NCBI GenBank assembly: GCA_963691655.1
Contig: OY829328.1
Coordinates: forward strand, 77,380,400 to 77,444,399
Length of the DNA stretch: 64,000 nt
Source: Toxonevra muliebris
Lineage: Eukaryota > Arthropoda > Insecta > Diptera > Pallopteridae
Direction: 5' to 3'
Shown here: positions 56,695 through 64,000 of the stretch, piece by piece
How positions within the stretch are numbered: position 1 is the first letter of the stretch
Layout of the letters: every line of letters begins with the position of its first letter
Program-made: the position numbers and the translations under genes
The notes under the pieces: model-generated
What the model saw: only the letters and a program-made list of their open reading frames with translations
Told to the model about the DNA's origin: nothing
The model's database searches: none

Positions 56695-57983
56695 CAGGGT
56701 GACAATCGTAAAGTGACGCACACATTTCAGCAGTTATTTTCAAAAGGACGTACCTCCATTAAGTACAATTAAGTGTTAACATTGCTGAATAAATAAGCAT
56801 TCATTTGAACCCCACCTCATTCAATATAACCTCCTTTAGCCTGCACACATGCCTTCAATCGATCCGGAAATCGTAGGACTGTTCGCCGCAGGACTTCCTC
56901 ATCAATTTCAGTCCAGGCTTTCTCTAATGAATTTGTCAGCGACTCCAGACTGTGGTGTTGAGATGCACAAGCCTTACTCTCTAAAATACTTTAAATAGAG
57001 TAGTCAATTAGATTCAAGTCTGGGGAGTATGGTGGCCATTCTTGAGATGTTATGAATCCAGAAAAATTGTCTTTTATCCATGTTTTGCGTTAATTTTGCC
57101 ATGTGGGAATGTGCAGAATCTTGCTGGAAAGTCCAGTTTTCATTTCCAAATGTATCTTGGGCCCAGGGAAGAACATGTTCATTTAAAATGCTCCGATAAA
57201 CAACCTGGTCAATTTTAACATCCTCTTCAACGAATATTAGAGGGGTTCTGGCATTAGCGGAAACTCCAGCCCATACCATAATGGAAGCTGGCTTTTGAAC
57301 TCGGCCAACAGTCCTATTTTGTTGCGATGATGATGTTAGCCACATTCGGTCATTTTGCGCATTGAAATGTTGTTCAACTGTGAAAATTTTTTCATCTGTA
57401 AACAAGATATTTTCAACATTTTTTAACACGGAGGAGCGTAGCAACGACTTGCATCTTTGCAGTCGCAAATCTTTCTTTTTTTGTGTCAGATCTTGAGCTT
57501 TTCGGAGCTTGTACGGCTTAAGATTAAGCTTTGATTTTGCAATGATTCGCACTGTTTCACGGTTTACTACCACTTCCTTAGCGATTTTTCTCATTGAGCG
57601 CCTTGGATTTCGCTTGATTCGTTTACGAATTTTTTCTGTTAAACCAGTAGTGGCAACTGTTGAAAATTTTCCCCGGTCTCTATCTTCAAAACCCCCAGTT
57701 TCATTATATCGAATAATAGCTCGGTCTACCGTACGACTTGACAAATTTAAAGCCTTTGCAATTTGACGGCTACTATAATTTGCCAAATGAAATTTCATAA
57801 TTTCACGACGAATATTTTCCTTGTCCATTTTTATGGAAATTTCAAAATGTAATAACAAAAATTCAAATGAAATTAAAAGCAAAGCCAATGATGAATGAAT
57901 TTGCTTTTTAAATTAAAGTAACGGTAAATGGCAAAGCTTGCTGCAGAGTATTAAACTTGCGTCACTTTACAATTGTCACCCTG
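56695..57983 (-). mobile_element. DD37D (maT-like) Tc1/mariner-group transposon
   Basis: TIRs CAGGGTGACAATCGTAAAGT and (inverse) CAGGGTGACAATTGTAAAGT differ once over 26 bp and are each flanked by TA (56693-56694 and 57984-57985). At 1289 bp with one gene it has the standard length for the family. Confidence 0.9.
56817..57828 (-). pseudogene. DD37D transposase with two lesions
   Basis: From MDKENIRREIMKFHLANYS the N-terminus carries two helix-turn-helix regions (SSRQIAKALNLSSRTVDRAI; SMRKIAKEVVVNRETVR). Catalytic Asp 1 is in ILFTDEKIF and Asp 2 in WTFQQDSA. Shortly after, a 1-bp lesion shifts frame near 57090. The correct frame resumes as DNFSGFITSQEWPPYSPDL with Asp 3 in LIDYSI, followed by TAA where relatives have Trp. 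The rest is open to 56817 (RFPDRLKACVQAKGGYIE). The gap between Asp 2 and Asp 3 is 37, the maT-type DD37D signature. I use the internal Met at 57828 because upstream codons are hydrophobic non-family sequence. One frameshift and one stop in about 335 codons suggest recent death. Confidence 0.88.
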
Positions 57984-58350
57984 TATAATGACGGTTATTT
58001 TCAAAACTCCCCTTGATTATTAGACTGGATAGAAATACTGGGAGGGTTCTGTAACCCACCGCCCGCCCCTTCCCCCATGACAGCACTTTTTGAGAAGAAG
58101 AAGTAAATACAAAATGTCTGATATTTTTTTTAAAAAAACTTACCTTCCTCCCTTTCCATCCTCCCTGTTTTATTTGTTTTGTAAAAATTTTTACTAACTT
58201 TTGCCCTTTTTGAAATACTTTCCAGATCAAAATAGAGGCTAAAATTCGGTTCCTTGGCCAACTATGCTACTCAAAATTTTAACCAAATCAGCCGGCCCAC
58301 AGATGATGCTGCAGTACAAAGAAAAATTCCTTAATTATTATGATTTTTGC

Positions 58351-58378
58351 TGTGGAACCCTCTTAGCAGGGTTCCACA
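58351..58378. repeat. Perfect 11-bp hairpin with 6-nt loop
   Basis: TGTGGAACCCT and AGGGTTCCACA flank the loop CTTAGC. It is stable and GC-rich compared with its surroundings. No U-run follows, so it is not a Pol III terminator, and its role is unknown. Confidence 0.75.
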
Positions 58379-59182
58379 ACTCCGCTGTCCGGTCTGCTGA
58401 CAAAGTTTGGGTAATGCGTAAATTTATACCAAAAAAAAAAAAAGAAACACCTCGAACCATTAAAAAAACGGTAGTAAAAAAGGAGTAAAAAAAGTAATAA
58501 AAAAAAGTATTAAAAAAGTCATTGTGCAAAATTTCACTTCTGTACTGAAACGTACTACAAATAGTTCCTGAGATATCTCGTCATGAGTATTCAGGTTTTA
58601 TTGGTGGTGCCACGCCCACTGCTCTCCTGTAAAATACAAAAAAACACACTTATGCTGTTATGCTTTGTGACCACAGATATATACATATATACATATTAAA
58701 AAGTTTCGGTTTTGGCCGAATATTAGAAAAATTGCCGAAAAGTCGGTTTCGGTCGGATACTAAAAAAACGCATCTATGACCACAACGGAAATTCGTGCAA
58801 AAAAATCATAACTCTAATTTGAAATTCTGTCATCACTAGATGGCGTTACTATTCATGTTGATGTGAAATGAGACATAAATTATTTCTTCATTGATGTTGA
58901 TGTGAAATGAAACACATTTTATTCTATTGATTTATAACTAAAAATAAACAAAATAAATAAATATTTTTGAAAACATTTATGACGCTCGTAGCAAATTCAT
59001 CAAATTCATATGAAAATTAATACCTACATACATTTATTTATTTTTTGAGTTGTAAAATTTCCTAGGAAAAGAATCACATTTTTCTACATACATATTTATG
59101 GATGATGCGTTCATTTTAACTGCAATTGTAAATGGGAATGGTATATAAAAAAAAACACTTAATTGTTCAAGTATTTATTTAA

Positions 59183-59315
59183 TATTTATAATTTTTTTTT
59201 TTTATTTATTTTTTTTTTATTTATTTTTTTTATTTATTTTTTTTTTATTTATTTTTTTTTATTTATTTTTTTTATTTATTTTTTTTTTATTTATTTTTTT
59301 TTTATTCATTTTGTT
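59183..59315 (+). repeat. TTTATTTATTTT microsatellite
   Basis: About eleven imperfect units of ATTTATTTTTTTT give a Phe-rich frame with no biological meaning. Confidence 0.85.
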
Positions 59316-60068
59316 TTTGTATTATTTTTTCTTACATCCATCCATCTCCATCTATTCGAGGTCAATGGCAAGAATCCTCTTGAGTTGAGGTTATGTATGT
59401 TTGTATGCAACTTTATTTTATTGTGTATTGTAATTTTTAAATATTATTGACAGAAATGATGATGTCAGCTTTAATTTCAGTAGGTACCAATACAAAATAA
59501 AAATAAAAAAATAAAAAAAATAAATATATTGAATTTTGCAATAAAGAAAACAGCGAAATCAACAATATCAACAACAATTACATATGAAATGATTTTTTTT
59601 TTTTAGGTTTAGGTGTTTCGTTTTTTTTTTTGTAAATATTATTGTTGTTGTTATTATTATTTAACTAAAAAGATTAAAGTGCATTTTTCCAACAAAAGCG
59701 ACATTTATTTATTTGTTGTCTGTCACCTTTTTTGTTGATTTTATGTCGGGCTTTTTTTTTTCTGGTGTTTGTTTCGGTGATTTTTGAAATTTTTCATTGA
59801 CGTAAATGAAATCAATGTTAATGTAATGAAAATCCCTTAAAGCTCAATGTATTAGATTTTTGTAATGCAACTACTCTCTCTCACTTATCTAAAATTGTAA
59901 TGATTATTTAAAATTTAATGGCTAATAAGGAGTGAGATTGAAAAAATCTTAACACACGTTTGACCTAATAATTTTTTTTTGGGTGTAAAATTTAAAAATT
60001 TCTTTGATTTAGTTATCTTTGAAAAATATGTCAGTTGTTAATGTTAATTTATTGTGACTTTGATCAAA

Positions 60069-62152
60069 ATGAGTGAAGAAAAAGAAGTACGTCTTAAAAT
60101 TATTAAAAATTTTCAAAAAAAATCCAAATTGGTCCTACAAAAAATTGGCCAAAGAATTGAAGGTCTGCCGTCAAACTGTTTCCAATGTTAGTAAACAGTT
60201 TCAGGAGAATTTGACCATCGATAGGAAACCAGGTTCGGGAAGAAAACAAGGACCACATGATATTGGGGAAGCCAAGAAAATAGAAAGCATATTGAAAAGA
60301 TCTCCAAACACATCTGGTAGAAAAGCTGCCCGGTTAGCGCCCAGTGCTCTGACTATTTGTTGCGAAAAGTTAAAGCCAATGCAGGTTTGAAAACATATAA
60401 AGTCCAAAAAGTTCCAGACAGGAATGCTGCAAAAAATTTTGGTTTCGGAAATTAAAATCGAATTTCATACAAAAATATTCATGTTGTGTAATGGACGACG
60501 AAACCAGGGCCGTAGCCAGAAATTTTTTTCGGGGGGGGGGGGGGGGGTTTCATTCGAAGAAAATATTCATAAATATTTTTTATCAAACTGATTTTTAAAT
60601 ACAATAAATTAAATCGATGATACATTTGATGGACCCTATCAGACTAAGGACAAAATTAGATAAATATCTTAAAACTTTAGGAAAAATTTTCCAATTTTCT
60701 TTAATCTTAACCTCAAAAAATGGCCATAAATGACAAAAAATTCACAGAATGATCAAATTAAATTTTTTTTAATAAATATTATTCAATGTGCATTGTAATG
60801 CATTTTTTTTTATCGTGAAGGAAATAATTTCGTTAACTCATTGACTTCGCACTACTGATGATGTACCCAACCTCAAAAAAATTACCAAAAATAGTAGAAG
60901 CTCATTTTTTTCAAATGATCATCATTGAGAATTTGAGCCATTATCAATGATAAGGAACCCGGATGAGGTTGGCTTATATTCCCTAAATTCGTGAAGTCAC
61001 AGCATTGAAAGAGATCTTTCTAGTTGTGGTGCTCTGAGCAATAATGGGTTAAAAATTAATTACATTTTAAGATTGTCTCCTAAAACTGCATGGGTTTTGC
61101 TAATAAGATGGAGTTTTTGCGAAAGGATTTGTCACGTTAAACAAAAATCTGAGTTCAAAAACTTCCCATCACGTCATGTTTTAGGAAAAAATGGGGTTCA
61201 AGCAAGTCTAATTTTACAAGGATCCGACAATTTTTTTAACCTGATTCAGGACGGAACTTTAAATCAAAAACAGTTACTGACCTGGAAAAACTATGAATGC
61301 AGGAGTGCTCAGTATCACCTTCTCTTTTTGAATCAGTAGTCAAACCTCATGTCGAAGAAAACAAATCGGATTTGATCGCATAGTGTAACTAAGATTTCAA
61401 ATTTATTTTTTATATTCGACTTTTTAGAAAAAAAACCAATGGAAGTAAAAAATATCGTTAAATAGATTTTATTTTGACTTTTTTTCCATCCATTGGCAAT
61501 TAAGCTAAAAAATTAGAATAAAGTTTCCACATTTCGGGGGGGAGGGGTCAGAACCCCCAAAACCTCCCCCTAAATACGGCCTTGGACGAAACGTACCTAC
61601 TGGCAGATTTTACGCAGCTTCCGGGTCAAAATTTTTATGTTGCTGATGCTCGAGGAAATGTCGAGGAACAGGTTAGAATCCAAAAGCAGATAAAATTTCC
61701 TAAAAAAATTCCTGGTATGGCAAGCTATATGCAGTTGCGGCAAAAGAAGCAAGTCATTTGTTACAGTGGGCTCTATAAATACCGAAATATACATCAAAGA
61801 ATGTTTGAGAAAAAAACTTCTTCCTTTCATAAGAAAGCACAATGTGTCCACAGATTTTTGGCCCGATTTGGCATCATGTCACTACGGCAAGAAAGCTGAA
61901 AAGCTGGAGTGGTACCAAAGTATTAACATAATCTTTGTACCAAGAGAGGCCAATCCTCCAAATTGTCCGGAGCTAAGATCAGTGAAGAGATATTGGGCTT
62001 TTGTGAAAAGAAACTTAAGGAGCAAACACAAAAAAGGTGTCCCAAAATATCGAAGATTCGATTTTAAAAGGAGATGGGCAAACTGTTCCAAAAAGGTGTG
62101 TGAAACAACTATCAAATCTCTAATATCAAAACTATCACGAGTTCATAAATAG
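60069..62152 (+). pseudogene. DD37E-related transposase (39-residue spacing), split
   Basis: Part 1 (60069-60504): MSEEKEVRLKIIKN, then a 1-bp shift into NWSYKKLAKELKVCRQTVSN (HTH) and KKIESILKRSPNTSGR, ending in the first catalytic region CVMDDET. The hAT insert 60505-61584 interrupts precisely there. Part 2 (61585-62152): DETYLLADFTQLPG, frameshifts near 61720, then SINTEIYIKECLRKK, WPDLASCHYGKK (second Asp), PNCPELRSVKRYWA and a stop at 62152. The third catalytic position is Lys where the 27.7-kb copy has Glu. The gap from the second Asp to that position is 39, two more than at 27.7 kb, owing to extra residues after HYGKK. Non-functional. Confidence 0.82.
60505..61584. mobile_element. Non-autonomous hAT element with exact 8-bp duplication
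   Basis: Ends CAGGGCCGTAGCCAG and (inverse) CAAGGCCGTATTTAG sit next to G- and C-runs. GACGAAAC is duplicated exactly at 60497-60504 and 61585-61592. An 88-codon frame at 61073-61339 has no domain I recognise. The right end is shared with 63023-63328. Confidence 0.85.
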
Positions 62153-62296
62153 TGGTTAGAACTATAAAAGTTATATTTTTCTATAATTTGTAAAATATTA
62201 TCAATTAAATAAAAAAAAAAATCAAAATTCTAAGATCAACCGTTTAAAAATTATTGAATTTTATATATGTTAAGATTTTTTCGATCTCACTCTTTA

Positions 62297-62455
62297 TATC
62301 GAGATATCATTTTTATATTAAGGGTATTCATTAAAACGCGTAAAATTGCAAACTGTGTAAACGTCGGACTTTCGCAATCAAATTTTCATGAAAACATCAT
62401 ATATGATCAATGTTTAAACCTGAGTGTAGATCGCCGTTTTTAATAGTTTTACTTT
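62297..62455. other. Short non-coding gap
   Basis: No feature was recognised. Confidence 0.5.
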
Positions 62456-62900
62456 TGATTTACACATTCCGGACTGGGAAAGTGATGGCGACTATTTTCT
62501 GGGATAGTCATAGAGTTAGTTATTTTAATCGATTATCTTCAAAAGAGACAAAAAACTTTACAAAAACATACTACACAACATTGCTTGACAAGTAATTGCG
62601 GAAAAAACGACCATATTTGCAGAAAAAAAAAATGTTGTTTCACCAAGACAATGTGCCGTCTCACAGCTGAGCGGTTTCCATGGCAAAAATCCACCAATTA
62701 CGGTTTAAACTGCTTGACTAAACTTTTGACTTTTACCAGATCTAATCCCAAGCGACTTATTTTTGCTCCCTAAGGTGAAAGTTTCGCTTGGAGAATAGAA
62801 ATTTTCATCGATTGAGGAGGCCATTATCTCTGGAAACAATTATTTTGGAGAGATAGACGCCGAGTGCTATTCTGACGGGTTATATGTTATGTCGTAAACT
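62456..62900 (+). pseudogene. mariner-family transposase fragment
   Basis: GKVMATIFWDSHRVSYF, LLDK and then KKMLFHQDNVPSHTAE give the middle domain and second catalytic Asp. In other frames SNPKRLIFAP and VKVSLGE/FSSIEEAI-like pieces follow the third-Asp region. The order matches mariner transposases (GKVMATVFWD ... LFHxDNAPxHT ... DLAPSDFFLFPxLK). The N-terminal domain is absent and at least three lesions occur. Confidence 0.75.
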
Positions 62901-63022
62901 TTGCAAACCAGCCTCGTAATTTGTAAGGATTGAAAACTAAAGTGGTAGAGGGCATAAAATGCGTATAAATTTAAGGTTCAGTTTCGGAACTCAAACTATC
63001 CGCAGATATTGATAACACAAAA

Positions 63023-63328
63023 CAAGGCTGTATTTAGGGGGGAGGTTTTGGGGGTTCTGACCACCACAAAAATACCGTTTTTGGCCATAATGTGCTACAA
63101 ACTTAGTACGATTTCAATTCAAATTTATTTTTCCAATATTTTTTTTATATTTGACTTTTTAGAAAGAAACCGATTAAAGTAAAAAATATTTAAAAACTGT
63201 TCAATAGATTTTATTTTGACTTTTTTCCCCATCCACTGGCAATTAATATCAAAAATTAAAATAAAGTTTTTAACATTTCGGGGGGGAGGGGTCAGAACCC
63301 CCAAAACTCCCCCCTAAATACGGCCTTG
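63023..63328. mobile_element. Short hAT-like element with two right-type ends
   Basis: Both ends, CAAGGCTGTATTTAGGGG and (inverse) CAAGGCCGTATTTAGGGG, match the right end of the element at 60505-61584. The body resembles 61400-61560. It looks like a palindromic or end-duplicated derivative. No 8-bp duplication is seen. Confidence 0.65.
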
Positions 63329-63339
63329 CCCCGAGGAAT

Positions 63340-63640
63340 TAATGTATTTTACAGTTCTCCTATGAGTTTATTTTCCTTGAGGAAATGCGATTGTAGGATA
63401 GAGTTTCCTAAGTATCGAAAGTCGAGTCCTCATTACACCTTCACAGTGTCATAAGATAAGTTCTGCTGTTTCTTCCTCCTCGTTACATATTCGTCACGTA
63501 TCGTATTGTACTAAACTCAAGGTTGATAGGTGTTTGTTGACCCTACAATGCTTTGTGTAGAACCCTGTGGCAATTCGGATTTGTTTTCTACCTAGATTAA
63601 GCAATTGCTTAGTTTTATTATGACAGACCTTTGGCATGAA
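63340..63640 (-). pseudogene. LOA/I-like retrotransposon C-terminal relic
   Basis: The minus strand reads HCRVNKHLSTLSLVQYDT, then RICNEEEETAELIL and HCEGV. This parallels GHCGLREHL ... CRFCNEEDESSEHILAQC of the intact element. Two stops interrupt it. The remainder of the window (63641-64000) shows no recognisable gene. Confidence 0.65.
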
Positions 63641-64000
63641 TGATTTAGGTTGCCTGTTACCGGGAGTTCCCCTCTAGTATTGTAGCGAATTATAGAATAT
63701 CCAGCCAATTTTTTAAACTGAGTTTAACTGAACTCCATAGTGAGCCGCATAATGGTTGTGGTTTAATGAATTCAACAGACAGTGATTCCTATCGGGGAAT
63801 ATGACCTTGAAGTTGTGGCAGAAGTTGTAACGCAGAAGACATTTGACAGGCTGAGAGGAAAAACGGGCTAAAATTTATATAAGAGCAAAAGTGAAATAAT
63901 TTAGAGTGTCAGTGCAAGAATGGCATAAGTAATACGGTTTAGAGTGAAAATGAAACGCCTTAAAAGTAAGAGCAAAAATGGTATAAAAATTCTTTCAGAG

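Larger units (their letters stand above)
57986..59927. other. AT-rich stretch with hairpin and simple repeats
   Basis: A perfect 11-bp hairpin lies at 58351-58378. GTAGTAAAAAAGGAGTAAAA repeats around 58465-58520 echo the TTCTAC minisatellite in inverse, and TTTATTTATTTT repeats lie at 59183-59315. No gene was found. Confidence 0.55.
59928..62294. mobile_element. DD37E-related transposon interrupted by a hAT element
   Basis: TIRs AGGAGTGAGATTGAAAAAAT and (inverse) AAGAGTGAGATCGAAAAAAT continue CTTAACA over 27 bp, with TA on both sides (59926-59927 and 62295-62296). Subtracting the 1080-bp hAT insert and its 8-bp duplication gives about 1279 bp, normal for the group. Confidence 0.88.

Overview
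This is eukaryotic, AT-rich, non-coding DNA, most likely from a higher fly (Schizophora). That guess rests on the mobile-element mix (LOA/I-like and Jockey non-LTR retrotransposons, mariner, maT-like DD37D and DD37E transposons, many hAT/piggyBac/PIF miniature elements), on TACATATGTATG-type and poly-CAA simple repeats, and on AACCTAACCTA retroelement tails. I see no convincing intact host gene, rRNA, functional tRNA, operon or CRISPR array. The window reads as an intergenic or giant-intron region built from layered transposon insertions.

Layout. 0.6-2.4 kb: a hAT-like element whose interior has become a GGTCTGAATTTT minisatellite; a homologous second copy lies at 30.0-32.0 kb. 3.3-6.5 kb: a LINE 3' end, a foldback element, a 61-bp palindrome, a hAT MITE and a tRNA-like SINE head. 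8.1-16.6 kb: a piggyBac-like MITE, two PIF/Harbinger-like MITEs, two hAT-like elements, another minisatellite and a LINE RNase H relic. 18.1-24.7 kb: a dead mariner, then a LOA/I-like non-LTR element with a fully open 1212-codon ORF2, the only large intact coding frame here. 25.3-29.5 kb: three decayed Tc1/mariner-group elements. 31.5 kb: a complete tRNA-derived SINE. 32-36.8 kb: a DD37E fragment, a second minisatellite type, and a small locus with a Myb/SANT-like fragment. 37.5-48.2 kb: TTCTAC minisatellite, LINE relic, two related piggyBac-like elements, an element flanked by ATAT, and a truncated SINE. 49-51.5 kb: a foldback and a piggyBac-like element that carries a hammerhead-ribozyme motif on the minus strand. 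53.5-64 kb: Jockey and LOA-type relics, a nearly intact DD37D (maT-like) transposon, a DD37E-like transposon split by a hAT element, mariner and LINE scraps.

The strongest observations are: (i) a hammerhead core with perfect stem II and a 36-bp outer stem at 50.6-50.75 kb; (ii) a SINE whose 3' tail is homologous to the 3' tail of a LINE in the same window, indicating a SINE/LINE partnership; (iii) insertion histories readable from exact target-site duplications, including a PIF MITE placed inside the TTAA duplication of a piggyBac MITE and a hAT element placed inside the catalytic-D codons of a transposase; (iv) paired Tc1/mariner families with catalytic spacing of 37 and 39 residues. Family names come from motifs, ends and target duplications read by eye; no database comparison was possible.
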